NCBI GenBank assembly: GCA_023439045.1
Contig: JAEXOY010000043.1
Coordinates: 186,001 to 250,000 of the forward strand
DNA length: 64,000 nt
Source: Bacillota bacterium
GTDB lineage: Bacteria; Bacillota; Clostridia; Acetivibrionales; DSM-1351
Direction of reading: 5' to 3'
Part shown: positions 8,365 through 17,638 of the stretch, piece by piece
How the letters are laid out: each line of letters begins with the position of its first letter
How positions within the stretch are numbered: position 1 is the stretch's first letter
Position numbers and translations under genes: made by a program
The notes under the pieces: generated by a model
The model's database searches: none
Seen by the model: the letters and a program-made list of their open reading frames with translations, nothing else
What the model was told of the DNA's origin: nothing

Positions 8365-9447
8365 TTATAAATCAATTCTCTTAACCTTACCTGTTTTTCT
8401 CTCTTTTTTATTTTTATACATTTTTAAGTCTATTTCATTAATAAAATCCTCAATACTTAAGGTGTTGTCAGAATATGTACCATATGCGTAACTAAATTTG
8501 ATAGTATATGGCTTAATTCTTTTTCTATTAAACTTATCTACAACATCCTCCATTTTACCAATCAGACTTTCTAATCTATCAGATGACATTTCATCAACTA
8601 GCACACTGAATTCATCTCCACCAATTCTTACTACCACGCCAGTGTTATTAAAAACCTTTTGCAGTAAAACTACAAATACGCGTAAAACATAGTTTCCCTC
8701 AGCATGCCCATATGTATCGTTTATAGACTTAAATAAATCTAAGTCTATCATTATAAGGGAAAAGCGTTTTTTACTCTTTATGTATGACTTAATGGACTTG
8801 TGTAATGCTCTCCTGTTTCTTGCTCCCGTAAGTGTATCCCTGAAAAGCTCCCTCTGCTGCAAAACTATAAACATAAAGATAATAACAATGGAGCTAATAC
8901 TCCACAAGAATGCTGTAATCAAGAATATTGCCTGACCTGCAATAATTCCCCCTTGTACCACCAAAACACATATCATGTAATAGTATTCACCTAGGCAAAG
9001 CATTTTTTTGTGGCGTTTTAAAAACAGTATTCCATAAATGATTGGAATTAAGCTAATAATAACTGAAAGCACCATCGAAACATTATGAGATTGGGGATAA
9101 TATCGAAGCACAATAACCTGTAAAAGATTAATTCCCAGCAGAGCTATAATCAGCTTGCAGCATATAGTTTGAAAGCTTTTACTATGCGGAAAATAATTTT
9201 GTATAAATTTCAAATATAGGTATGTTAGTATAGGAAGCATTATTAGTCCTATAGAAGAAATCCAAGTTGCTGCTATAGAGCTATTAACAGCCTCAATAGC
9301 CGTCATTAGTATTCCAATAAACAACATCACAATATAAAGCTTACTAATCTTTGAGTTTCTATCAACTATATTAAAAACATAGATAGAAAACAGAAGTAGA
9401 AAAGCGCAAATAATAATATTGAATTGTTGTGTTGCAAGTAATACCAT
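8365..9447 (-). CDS. Membrane-bound diguanylate cyclase (GGDEF)
   Basis: About 360 residues. The N-terminal 200 residues are strongly hydrophobic with some seven spans and no recognised sensor family. The rest is a GGDEF domain beginning F-R-D-T-L-T-G-A-R-N-R-R, with the intact active motif R-I-G-G-D-E-F near 282. It should make cyclic di-GMP from two GTP. The inhibitory RxxD site is not present at the usual place five residues before the motif. The ATG at 9447, seven bases after GGAG, is preferred to the longer frame that starts at 9510. It is the first gene of a pair with hemerythrin. Confidence 0.92.
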   Translation of the reverse strand: MVLLATQQFNIIICAFLLLFSIYVFNIVDRNSKISKLYIVMLFIGILMTAIEAVNSSIAATWISSIGLIMLPILTYLYLKFIQNYFPHSKSFQTICCKLIIALLGINLLQVIVLRYYPQSHNVSMVLSVIISLIPIIYGILFLKRHKKMLCLGEYYYMICVLVVQGGIIAGQAIFLITAFLWSISSIVIIFMFIVLQQRELFRDTLTGARNRRALHKSIKSYIKSKKRFSLIMIDLDLFKSINDTYGHAEGNYVLRVFVVLLQKVFNNTGVVVRIGGDEFSVLVDEMSSDRLESLIGKMEDVVDKFNRKRIKPYTIKFSYAYGTYSDNTLSIEDFINEIDLKMYKNKKERKTGKVKRIDL

Positions 9448-9575
9448 TGAACATCTCCAAACTTTATTAGTATACCATAGGTATATCGACAAAATAACTA
9501 AAAATAACAATATATTTATATTATTTTATCATCATTTTTTACATATTTAAAGTCGGATTTGCATTTATTGGAATG

Positions 9576-10640
9576 TTATTTTAGGATTTTGCTCAAAATT
9601 TCATTTTCCCTTAAATACTCTTTTGCTTTTTTTCTATTGCTTTCCACATGTATATAGGTATATCTGTTTGGTTTAATGCTTGGAGCAATATCTATTGCTT
9701 TTTCGAAGTCATCAGCCTTCATACCTAATGTTTCAACATGGTCAAAGAAACCTGTGTCCGTCAAAAATTTTTCCACTCTTTCGTATCTATGATTTTGAAC
9801 AAGACTCATTAAATAGGTAGCTATGCCCACCTGTGTACCATGCAGCTGCGGACGCTCAAGTATTTTATCTAGTGCATGAGAAATAAGGTGTTCACTTCCG
9901 CTTGCTGGAGCAGAGCTGCCCGCAATCTCCATAGCAACCCCACTCATAGTGAGGGAGTCTACCATTTCCTTGAGGAAGAAGTACTCTGTAATAGTTGTGT
10001 AAGGCATTCTAACAATACTATTTACAGACTTTTTTGCCATCATAGCCGCAAAGTCATTAACTCTCGCCTTCTTGTGCCCTTCTTCAAACTGCCAATCATA
10101 GACAGCTGAGATTTTTGATATTATATCCCCTAAACCCGAGTAGATAAATTTAACAGGGGAATTCTTTACCACTGATAAATCTACAATAATTCCAAACGGC
10201 ATAAACGCATGTACAGATGTTCTTCGTCCATTTATGATTAATGAACAGCCAGAGCTTGCAAATCCGTCATGCGATGTAGAAGTAGGTATACTTATAAAGG
10301 GCAGGTTGTTGAGAAATGCTACATATTTAGCAGCATCTAACACCTTTCCACCACCAATACCAACTATTGCATTGGTATTTGAAGGAATGGAGAATGCGCG
10401 CGTTGTAAGATTCTCCAACCTTATGTCATCATAATCATAAGTATCCAACAAGGTTAAGGATTTTCTCTCTTTGATAGACTCTATTACCTTGTCACCAAAA
10501 AGTTCTCTGATTCCCTCTCCGAAAAAGATTACAACCTTACATATACCTGCTCTTTCAATGTGTAACCCAGTCTTAGATAGTGTATCCCTGTCAACTTCAA
10601 GTATATTAGGGATAGCAATGCGATGAACCGATGTCCCCAT
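9576..10640 (-). CDS. sn-Glycerol-1-phosphate dehydrogenase-like protein (AraM/EgsA)
   Basis: A 354-residue member of the iron/zinc-dependent alcohol-dehydrogenase superfamily, closest in pattern to glycerol-1-phosphate dehydrogenase, which reduces dihydroxyacetone phosphate with NAD(P)H. The nucleotide motif G-I-G-G-G-K-V-L-D-A-A-K is near 92-103, followed by the family-specific P-T-S-T-S-H-D-G-F-A-S near 117. Metal ligands are expected at an Asp in the L-G-D-I region and His residues in the later helical domain (S-E-H-L-I-S-H-A and L-H-G-T-Q-V-G). It starts 14 bases after the HAD phosphatase gene with a good AAAGGAG, so the two form an operon. G1P is the archaeal-type lipid backbone; some Firmicutes use it for heptaprenylglyceryl phosphate. 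The assignment is by motif only. Confidence 0.85.
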   Translation of the reverse strand: MGTSVHRIAIPNILEVDRDTLSKTGLHIERAGICKVVIFFGEGIRELFGDKVIESIKERKSLTLLDTYDYDDIRLENLTTRAFSIPSNTNAIVGIGGGKVLDAAKYVAFLNNLPFISIPTSTSHDGFASSGCSLIINGRRTSVHAFMPFGIIVDLSVVKNSPVKFIYSGLGDIISKISAVYDWQFEEGHKKARVNDFAAMMAKKSVNSIVRMPYTTITEYFFLKEMVDSLTMSGVAMEIAGSSAPASGSEHLISHALDKILERPQLHGTQVGIATYLMSLVQNHRYERVEKFLTDTGFFDHVETLGMKADDFEKAIDIAPSIKPNRYTYIHVESNRKKAKEYLRENEILSKILK

Positions 10641-10654
10641 ATCAAACCACTCCT

Positions 10655-11305
10655 TTAGATCAATCTGTTTTCTATCAAATACTTCTCTACCTCAATGTAT
10701 TTTGAAAAGGGAACAAAATCGATATTCTCCTCTTTTAGCAAGTCCTGGAGCTGACTCTTTGCAAATGCACAATGCGCTTCCTTTGCAGCTAACATATCTG
10801 GCTCGCTATCCCCTGCAAAGAACACTTTATTATACTGTTGCTTAAGCTTTCTAATTACCTTTGCTTTATCCAGTCCAAAAATATCTGAATAGTATTCACT
10901 TTCCTTATCTGGAATTATTTCAATTCCTCTATCCTTATAGATACCCTGCATTGAAATAACAGTAACATTATTTATTCCCAAGTGTTCCAATAATTTATTA
11001 ATATAATAAGATGTACCCGCACTCAAGATATAAAAATCCCCGCCATTTTGCTCAACATTGCGTATAAATTGTGTGGCATAAGGGTCCAATGGTATTTCCA
11101 TAATATCTTCAAGTATCTCTTCTTCGTCCCTATCCATTGAACCAAATATCTTGTTAAGGAACTCAACATTTATTTTCTTGGTTTTTCTCCACTCTTCATA
11201 AAAGGGCCTGCCCCAATCACTTAGATACTTGTCAATTACTATATGATAGAAGTCTTTATCAGTCAAAGTGCCGTCAAAATCAGATACAAATGCAAATTTC
11301 TTCAT
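10655..11305 (-). CDS. HAD-superfamily phosphatase (MtnX/PSP-like)
   Basis: A 216-residue haloacid-dehalogenase phosphatase. Motif I is D-F-D-G-T-L-T-D (nucleophile Asp9, acid/base Asp11). Motif II is the Ser/Thr in Y-I-L-S-A-G-T, and motif III/IV is K...F-F-A-G-D-S-E-P-D near 165-178. A helical cap lies between motifs I and II, as in phosphoserine phosphatase or MtnX. The ATG at 11305 follows GGGGGA; the longer frame lacks a ribosome site. It is the promoter-proximal gene of a two-gene operon with the glycerol-1-phosphate dehydrogenase. The natural substrate may be a product of that enzyme (inference). Confidence 0.87.
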   Translation of the reverse strand: MKKFAFVSDFDGTLTDKDFYHIVIDKYLSDWGRPFYEEWRKTKKINVEFLNKIFGSMDRDEEEILEDIMEIPLDPYATQFIRNVEQNGGDFYILSAGTSYYINKLLEHLGINNVTVISMQGIYKDRGIEIIPDKESEYYSDIFGLDKAKVIRKLKQQYNKVFFAGDSEPDMLAAKEAHCAFAKSQLQDLLKEENIDFVPFSKYIEVEKYLIENRLI

Positions 11306-11514
11306 ATTTTTCCCCCAGAGTATAATAAATTTAAAATTATTATGAGCTTTATAAATAGAAAAATTCAATAAATCATATAGATTCTTCTTAGATTATAACT
11401 AACTGACAAAATATATTCAAACTTTATGTAATACAAATTAAATAATCATTGCAAAAACTGCAAATAATATTTATCATAGAATAGTATGTAAATTTATTAG
11501 GTAAAGGAAAACAC

Positions 11515-13449
11515 ATGGAAAATTTAAGTTTTAAAGATTTGGCACTGTCTCAAGAAGTGCAAAAAGCGATTGCTGAAATGGGATTTGAAGAGGCAACTCC
11601 AATCCAATCACAATCTATACCCCATATATTAGAAGGAAAGGACCTTATCGGACAAGCACAGACCGGTACAGGTAAAACATGTGCATTTGGTATCCCTGCT
11701 GTAGAAATAATTGATGAAGCATCTGATTCAATACAGATTTTGATTTTATCCCCTACCAGAGAGCTTGCAATACAATCTTCCGAAGAGTTACGAAATGTAC
11801 TAAAGTATAAGCAGAGTATTAGGATTCTACCTGTATATGGAGGGCAGCCAATACATAGACAGATAATTGCTCTCAAAAAGCGCCCTCAGATTATAATAGG
11901 TACTCCCGGAAGAGTGATGGATCATATGAGACGTAAAACCCTAAAGTTTGACGAGCTCAAGATGATTGTACTAGATGAAGCTGATGAAATGCTCAACATG
12001 GGCTTTCGTGAAGATATAGATACCATACTTGAAAAAATCCCTGAGTCAAGGCAGACTATATTATTTTCTGCAACTATGCCAAAGGAGATACTGGATATTA
12101 CTCATAAATATCAGAAGAACCCTGTTCATATAAGGGTAGCTCACAAGGAACTCACCGTGCCTAGTATCGAGCAGTATTACCTTGAGGTTAGAGAATCCTC
12201 AAGACTTGAGGTGCTTTCCAGACTTATTGACACTCATGACATAAAGCTCTCATTAATCTTCTGTAATACAAAGAAACGAGTGGACGAATTAACCTCCAAC
12301 CTTCAGTCAAGAGGATTTTCTGCAGAAGCATTACACGGCGATATGCGACAAGAGCAAAGAGACAAGGTAATGGGGCAATTTAGAAAAGGAAACTTTGATA
12401 TCCTTGTGGCAACAGATGTTGCAGCAAGAGGTATTGATGTCGACGATGTGGAGGCAGTTTTCAACTATGATATTCCTAGTGATGAAGAGTACTATGTTCA
12501 TAGAATAGGCAGAACAGGTAGAGCTGGCCGCTCAGGAAAGGCATTTACCTTTGTATGGGGTAGAGAAATTTATAAGTTGAGGGACATTCAGAGATATACA
12601 AAAACAAATGTTACCCTCATGAAGGTTCCCTCACTAGCAGATTTAGAAGAAAAGCGTATGTCAAATGCATTTAAAACATTGAAAGAAAACCTTCAACATG
12701 AAAACATAAACAAATATACCAGCTATATAAACAAATTCATTGAAGAGTATAATGATGAAATTCAAAGTGAAGATCAGCAATTCCTCACTACCCTTGATGT
12801 TGCTGCTGCACTTTTCAAAATGTATGCGATAGAAACCGGTTGTGAGCGTTGTACAGAAGAAATTGAAGAAGTAAAGAATACTTCTGCTTCTAAAGCAGAT
12901 ATGACAAGATTATTTATTAACATCGGCAGCGAGTCAAACATTCAACCAAAGCATATTGTTGAGAGCATTGTTTCATCAACCGGAATGTCTGGAAATCTCG
13001 TTGGATCTATAGATATCTTGGATAGATATTCTTTTGTAGAAGTACCAACTGAATATGCTACTGAAGTAATAAATATGCTCAAGAACTCTAAAATCAGAGG
13101 CAAGAAGATTAATATAGAGCAGTCCACACCTAGGAAAAGTGGAAAGAGAAGCAACGGAGAATCTCGTTCCTCAGGAGAATCCCGTTCTTCAGGAGCATCC
13201 CGTTCCTCAAGTTCATATCGCTCATCAGGGTCTCGTTCTTCTGAAGAAACCCGTTCAGGTGGATCCCGTTCCACTGGATCTCGCTCAACTGGGTCTCGCT
13301 CTGGCGATTCTCGTTCGTCAGGTTCTCGTTCCTCTGGAACCCAGTACTCAAAGGGGTCTGATCGTAATAATGGGGGAGCAAAAGGTAGCGATTCATCTTA
13401 CCAAAAAAGACGCCAGGGTAATAAGAATCCTTATTCTTCAGGCAAATAA
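11515..13449 (+). CDS. DEAD-box RNA helicase with DbpA-type RNA-binding domain and Ser/Arg tail
   Basis: A 644-residue ATP-dependent RNA helicase. The Q motif (F-E-E-A-T-P-I-Q) lies near 25-31, followed by motif I A-Q-T-G-T-G-K-T (48-55), P-T-R-E-L (78-82), T-P-G-R (128-131), D-E-A-D (152-155), S-A-T near 184, and motif VI H-R-I-G-R-T-G-R near 330. After the two RecA domains comes a linker and a DbpA/CsdA-type RNA-binding domain (about 460-535). The last 100 residues are a low-complexity tail of Ser, Arg and Gly repeats, likely to bind RNA non-specifically. Roles in ribosome assembly or mRNA turnover at low temperature are usual for CshA/DeaD relatives. A free-standing AAAGGA ribosome site precedes the ATG. 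Confidence 0.95.
   Translation: MENLSFKDLALSQEVQKAIAEMGFEEATPIQSQSIPHILEGKDLIGQAQTGTGKTCAFGIPAVEIIDEASDSIQILILSPTRELAIQSSEELRNVLKYKQSIRILPVYGGQPIHRQIIALKKRPQIIIGTPGRVMDHMRRKTLKFDELKMIVLDEADEMLNMGFREDIDTILEKIPESRQTILFSATMPKEILDITHKYQKNPVHIRVAHKELTVPSIEQYYLEVRESSRLEVLSRLIDTHDIKLSLIFCNTKKRVDELTSNLQSRGFSAEALHGDMRQEQRDKVMGQFRKGNFDILVATDVAARGIDVDDVEAVFNYDIPSDEEYYVHRIGRTGRAGRSGKAFTFVWGREIYKLRDIQRYTKTNVTLMKVPSLADLEEKRMSNAFKTLKENLQHENINKYTSYINKFIEEYNDEIQSEDQQFLTTLDVAAALFKMYAIETGCERCTEEIEEVKNTSASKADMTRLFINIGSESNIQPKHIVESIVSSTGMSGNLVGSIDILDRYSFVEVPTEYATEVINMLKNSKIRGKKINIEQSTPRKSGKRSNGESRSSGESRSSGASRSSSSYRSSGSRSSEETRSGGSRSTGSRSTGSRSGDSRSSGSRSSGTQYSKGSDRNNGGAKGSDSSYQKRRQGNKNPYSSGK
13139..13340 (+). repeat. 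Degenerate repeat encoding the Ser/Arg-rich helicase tail
   Basis: Roughly 15-bp units of the type TCTCGTTCCTCAGGA recur with variation, encoding S-R-S-S-G blocks. Variation is mainly at third codon positions, so the protein repeat is older than, or selected against, DNA slippage. This low-complexity stretch also creates long but spurious open frames on both strands. Confidence 0.75.
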
Positions 13450-13549
13450 AATTCTTCTATGTCAGGCATAAAATCGCCAATAGGTACGCCTAGATAATGA
13501 AATATGCTTTAAGACATTGATCAAACGAGCTTAATATGCCATATAAAAC

Positions 13550-13585
13550 AAAACCATGCTTTGGAGAGCCCCCCTGCATGGTTTT
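13550..13585. terminator. Bidirectional terminator between helicase and ABC-F genes
   Basis: AAAACCATGC (13550-13559) pairs with GCATGGTTTT (13576-13585) around a 16-base loop. A T-rich run follows on the plus strand and TGTTTTAT on the minus strand. The flanking genes converge here. Confidence 0.75.
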
Positions 13586-13605
13586 AATTTTATAGAGTAT
13601 TTATA

Positions 13606-15543
13606 TCACTTGCTCTGATTTGCAATCTTTTCAGCCAACTCGTTTAGATAAGTCCAACGTTCAATAGCATATTCTAAATTTTTCTCAATTTCTGCCTGCT
13701 TTTCTAAAAGCTCATTCAGTTTTACAAAGTCACTAGCAGCATTATCAATTTCCTTTTTTACATCTGAAAGCTGCTGCTCAAGCTCTTCTATAACACTATC
13801 AATTTCATCAAATTCCTTCCGCTCTTTGTACGAAAACTTAAGAGGTCTTTCTTTTCGACGCTCCTGACCACTCTTATCCTCTGCCTCAGAGCTAACTTTA
13901 GTATTTGCACCATCAACTTTTTCATTTTGTTTATTATCCGCAGCCTCTTCGAAGCCCTCCATATATTGAACATAGTCAGTGTAATTTCCTGCGAGCTGTC
14001 TCACAAAGCCGTTTCCCTCAAAGGAAAAGATTCTCTCTGCTATTCTATCTAGAAAATACCTGTCATGAGACACTGCTATCACTGCACCTGGGAAGTACTC
14101 TAAATAGTCTTCAAGTATGGATAATGTCTGAATATCCAAGTCATTTGTAGGCTCGTCCAGCAATAAAACATTAGGTGCACCCATAAGTATTTTCAAGAGA
14201 TATAACCTTCTCTTTTCACCGCCCGAAAGCTTTGAAATAGGAGTCCATTGTACTGTTGGAGGAAATAAAAACCTCTCGAGCATTTGAGATGCACTTAGTT
14301 GCCCCTCCTGTGTCTCCAAATACTCCGCCTGCTCCCTTATATAATCAATTACTCTAAGATTATCATTCATATCACTGCATTCCTGAGTAAAAAATCCAAT
14401 TTTGACAGTTTGGCCTATCTCAACTGACCCTAAATCAGGGCTTAGCAAGCCCGCTATTATGTTTAAAAGGGTTGACTTGCCCGCACCATTTTGTCCGATA
14501 ATACCTATCCTATCATCTCTGAGCAGTATATAGCTGAAGTCCTTAATGACTTGCAGTTCTCCAAAAGCCTTGGAAACACTATTGAGTTCAATGATTTTTC
14601 TTCCTAAACGAGCTGCTCCTACTTTTATTTCAATTGAGGAATCTTCCTTGGGTGCCTCTATATCTTTCAGTGCGTTAAACCTGTCTATTCGTGCTTTTTG
14701 CTTAGTAGAACGAGCCTGCGCTCCTCTTCTGATCCATGCAAGCTCATTTCTAAGTAGATTTTGCCTCTTTTTCTCAGAGGCTTGTTCCATTTCTTCACGT
14801 TCGGCCTTCATTTCAAGGAACTTACTATAGTTGGCCTGATAGCTAAAAAGCCTTCCGTTGTCCAATTCTATTATTCTATTGGTTACCCTCTCAAGGAAGT
14901 ATCTGTCATGTGTGACCATGAGAAGTGCTCCCTTCCTTGCATTCAGGTACTTTTCCAGCCAGTCTACAGTAGAATTATCTATATGGTTTGTAGGTTCGTC
15001 CAATATCAGCAGTTCACTAGGGCTAATCAGAGCTCCTGCCATGGCAACCCTCTTTCGCTGTCCCCCAGAGAGAGTGGAAATCTCTGCATCAAAATTATCA
15101 ATTCCCAGTCTTGAAAGTACAGTCTTTGCCTGACTTTCCAGGTTCCATGCCCCCAACTCGTCCATTTGCTGCATTATTGAAATGAGCTGCTTTTCTGTTG
15201 TGCTGTCCATACCACTTGACTGCTTTGCAATCAATTGCTCATACTGACGAAGTACCTTCATAACAGGCCAGTGCCCTGTAAATACCTGCTGAATTACAGT
15301 CTCTCCCTCTCTAAATACAGGGTTCTGAGGCAAGTATCCAACAGTTACACTGTTGCCCATAATAACCCTACCACTATCAGGCTTTTCAACTCCTGCAATA
15401 ACCTTAAGAAGCGTACTCTTTCCTGTTCCATTGACCCCAATCAAGCCAATTCTATCATTCTCATCTATACCAATAGAAGCGTTTTCTATAAGTCTTTTCT
15501 CACTGTAGCTCTTAGAGATATTTTCTGCTGATAATATGTTCAA
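13606..15543 (-). CDS. ABC-F ATPase, Uup type
   Basis: A 645-residue soluble protein with two ABC cassettes and no membrane span. Cassette 1 has Walker A G-V-N-G-T-G-K-S-T near 37, signature L-S-G-G-Q near 157 and Walker B L-L-I-L-D-E-P. Cassette 2 has G-Q-N-G-A-G-K-S-T near 355 and L-S-G-G-E. A charged linker joins them, and an 80-residue coiled coil with Glu/Lys-rich heptads closes the protein, the layout of Uup. The family works on ribosomes or DNA branch intermediates, not transport. The start codon is TTG at 15543, supported by GGAGG seven bases upstream, with the conserved M-N-I-L start. It converges on the helicase gene. Confidence 0.92.
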   Translation of the reverse strand: MNILSAENISKSYSEKRLIENASIGIDENDRIGLIGVNGTGKSTLLKVIAGVEKPDSGRVIMGNSVTVGYLPQNPVFREGETVIQQVFTGHWPVMKVLRQYEQLIAKQSSGMDSTTEKQLISIMQQMDELGAWNLESQAKTVLSRLGIDNFDAEISTLSGGQRKRVAMAGALISPSELLILDEPTNHIDNSTVDWLEKYLNARKGALLMVTHDRYFLERVTNRIIELDNGRLFSYQANYSKFLEMKAEREEMEQASEKKRQNLLRNELAWIRRGAQARSTKQKARIDRFNALKDIEAPKEDSSIEIKVGAARLGRKIIELNSVSKAFGELQVIKDFSYILLRDDRIGIIGQNGAGKSTLLNIIAGLLSPDLGSVEIGQTVKIGFFTQECSDMNDNLRVIDYIREQAEYLETQEGQLSASQMLERFLFPPTVQWTPISKLSGGEKRRLYLLKILMGAPNVLLLDEPTNDLDIQTLSILEDYLEYFPGAVIAVSHDRYFLDRIAERIFSFEGNGFVRQLAGNYTDYVQYMEGFEEAADNKQNEKVDGANTKVSSEAEDKSGQERRKERPLKFSYKERKEFDEIDSVIEELEQQLSDVKKEIDNAASDFVKLNELLEKQAEIEKNLEYAIERWTYLNELAEKIANQSK

Positions 15544-15560
15544 TTTAAATCCTCCGCATA

Positions 15561-15622
15561 ATCATGTGATTGCCCATAAGCTTAGATATTATCATGTGGT
15601 TTGTCCCATAAGTTAAGATATT
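15561..15622. repeat. About 31-bp imperfect duplication spanning a stop codon
   Basis: Copies at 15561-15590 and 15591-15622 share ATCATGTG(A/G)TT...CCCATAAG...TTA(A)GATATTATC. The second copy includes the last codons and stop of the acetyltransferase ending at 15613; the first fills the spacer before the ABC-F gene. One of several stop-spanning duplications in this window. Confidence 0.7.
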
Positions 15623-16107
15623 ATCTTCTGATACACCACAAGGTCTATCCATCTATCAAATTTATGCCCTACCTCTTTATAGTGGGCACACTTCTCATAT
15701 CCTTGTTTTTCAAATAATCTACAACTGCTCTCGTTTTCACCGGAAATAGTTGATACTAATACATGTATATCTGTTGTTCTCGCATACTGCTCTATAAACT
15801 CAAGAGCCCTAGTTCCAATGCCCCTTCCAGCACAGTCATGCCTTAAATACAGTGTTACCTCGGCTGTAAAATCGAACGCCTGTCTTACCTTGTGCTGTGT
15901 AAGCAGCACATATCCGCATACGCATTCGTCCAAAAGTATAACATAGGTTCGATATTTGGGATTCTCATGAAAAAGGAGCTTACGCATCTCTTCCTCATTG
16001 AGCTCAGCTTTGTGAAATGTAGCTGTACTATTTCTAATATAGTAATTATATATTTCCAATACCGGTGCCACATGCTCCTGGGTCATCTCTTTAAAACTAA
16101 TATCCAT
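15613..16107 (-). CDS. GNAT acetyltransferase, phosphinothricin-acetyltransferase-like
   Basis: A 164-residue single-domain GNAT enzyme. The order of motifs fits the Pat/MnaT branch: I-Y-N-Y-Y-I-R-N-S-T-A-T-F near 20-32 (substrate loop), V-T-L-Y-L-R then C-A-G-R-G-I-G-T (acetyl-CoA loop near 90-100), N-E-S-S-C-R-L-F-E-K-Q-G-Y near 125-137, and a C-terminal G-H-K-F-D-R-W-I-D. Members acetylate the amino group of phosphinothricin or methionine sulfoximine-type analogues; here the physiological substrate is unknown. The ATG follows AGGGGATATT. It lies upstream of the ABC-F gene and may be co-transcribed with it. Confidence 0.85.
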   Translation of the reverse strand: MDISFKEMTQEHVAPVLEIYNYYIRNSTATFHKAELNEEEMRKLLFHENPKYRTYVILLDECVCGYVLLTQHKVRQAFDFTAEVTLYLRHDCAGRGIGTRALEFIEQYARTTDIHVLVSTISGENESSCRLFEKQGYEKCAHYKEVGHKFDRWIDLVVYQKIIS

Positions 16108-16300
16108 AATATCCCCTGCCCACTTAAAATGTCTTTTCTAAATATTCTTTTTACTTCTTGCTAAGCTAATTTTAGTCTTGTTAATATCCTTTTTCAACAA
16201 TAAATCAAATTATATCATAAATACGATATAAACAAGTACAGCAACTCTACAGAGACAAAAAAACTCAGCAACTCATAAAGCATCAGAAACACTACTAATA

Positions 16301-16339
16301 AAAAAATAGGGCTGATGTATTAAATTCTACACCAACCCT
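16301..16339 (-). terminator. Terminator of the sulfhydrylase gene
   Basis: On the minus strand AGGGTTGGTGTA and TACATCAGCCCT pair with wobble and one bulge, followed by ATTTTTTT. It lies just downstream of the stop codon at 16352. Confidence 0.75.
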
Positions 16340-16351
16340 GTATCTAGATTT

Positions 16352-17638
16352 TTACTTAATTTGTTCAAATGCATTCTCAATGTCATAAATCAAATCATCA
16401 ACATCTTCAATTCCAACTGATAGTCTTATTTGAGAAGTTGTTACTCCCGCCGCTTTTTGCTCTTGTTCGTTTAATTGAGAATGGGTAGTTGAGGCAGGAT
16501 GAATAACCAGCGACTTAGCGTCTGCAACGTTCGCCAATAATGAGAATATTTCTAGCTTATCAATAAAGCTTTTCGCAGCTTGTGCTCCACCCTTTATTTC
16601 AAAGGAGAATATTGCACCTGCACCCTTCGGAAGATATTTTTTTGCCAGAGAATAATACTTGTTGTCTTCAAGTCCAGGGTAATTTACACTTTCAACCTGC
16701 GGATGATTTTTCAGATACTGCGCAATCTTTATTGCATTTGAAACATGCCGCTCTACTCGAAGAGAAAGTGTTTCTAGCCCCTGCAACAGGAGGAAGGAGT
16801 TAAACGGGCTTATAGCAGCTCCGGTATCTCTTAGCAGTGTTACCCTCGCCTTGATTATATATGCCAGTGCCCCAACAGCCTCAACATACTTCACTCCGTG
16901 GTATGAAGGGTCTGGTTGAGTCAAGCCCGGAAACTTCCCGCTTGCCGCCCAATCAAATTTGCCCGAGTCAATAATTACCCCACCAATCGAAGTACCATGC
17001 CCCCCTATATACTTGGTGGCTGAATGTACCACAATGTCAGCTCCAAACTCTATTGGTCTTATCAGATATGGAGTACCAAAGGTATTATCTATAATCAGGG
17101 GAATACCATTCTCATGTGCAATGTTTGCAACCGCCTCAATATCAATAATGTTAGTACCTGGATTGCCGATTGTCTCAATGAATACAGCCTTTGTTTTATC
17201 TGTAATTGCTGCTCGAAAGTTTTCCACATCATCAGGATCAACAAACACTGTTTTGATTCCGAGTTTAGGAAGCGTCTGAGCAAACAGATTATATGTACCG
17301 CCATACAATGTACTCGCAGCAACGATTTCATCGCCACTTTCTGCGATATTTAGTATGGAGTAGGTGATGGCAGCAGAACCTGACGCAACGGCTAGTGCAC
17401 CAACACCCCCTTCTAGTGCTGCAATTCTCTGTTCAAATACATCGTTGGTAGGATTCATTATCCTTGTATAAATATTACCTGATTCTTTCAATGAAAACAG
17501 GTTTTCCGCATGTTCAGAATTATTGAATACATAAGAGGTTGTCTGATAGATTGGTACTGCTCTTGAGCCAGTAGCCGGATCAGGACTTTGGCCTGCATGA
17601 ACTTGCAATGTGTCAAATTTAAAACTTCTTTTACCCAT
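16352..17638 (-). CDS. metY: O-acetylhomoserine sulfhydrylase (PLP-dependent)
   Basis: A 428-residue Cys/Met-metabolism PLP enzyme that makes homocysteine from O-acetylhomoserine and sulfide. The PLP phosphate site A-S-G-S-A-A-I lies near 85, Y-G-G-T-Y near 110, the cofactor Asp in I-I-D-N-T-F-G near 185, and the Schiff-base Lys in S-A-T-K-Y-I-G-G-H-G near 207. The long insertion after G-T-S-I-G-G-V-I, with K-F-P-G-L-T, is characteristic of MetY rather than MetB/MetC. The start is set at 17638 behind GGGAGATGA; the longest frame adds 32 residues in an AT-rich leader and is not credible. It is a single-gene unit with its own terminator. Confidence 0.92.
   Translation of the reverse strand: MGKRSFKFDTLQVHAGQSPDPATGSRAVPIYQTTSYVFNNSEHAENLFSLKESGNIYTRIMNPTNDVFEQRIAALEGGVGALAVASGSAAITYSILNIAESGDEIVAASTLYGGTYNLFAQTLPKLGIKTVFVDPDDVENFRAAITDKTKAVFIETIGNPGTNIIDIEAVANIAHENGIPLIIDNTFGTPYLIRPIEFGADIVVHSATKYIGGHGTSIGGVIIDSGKFDWAASGKFPGLTQPDPSYHGVKYVEAVGALAYIIKARVTLLRDTGAAISPFNSFLLLQGLETLSLRVERHVSNAIKIAQYLKNHPQVESVNYPGLEDNKYYSLAKKYLPKGAGAIFSFEIKGGAQAAKSFIDKLEIFSLLANVADAKSLVIHPASTTHSQLNEQEQKAAGVTTSQIRLSVGIEDVDDLIYDIENAFEQIK

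Noticed and set aside
12942..13471. Long open frames antisense to and overlapping the helicase 3' end
   Set aside because: Produced by the Ser/Arg repeat composition; no ribosome sites or protein-like pattern.
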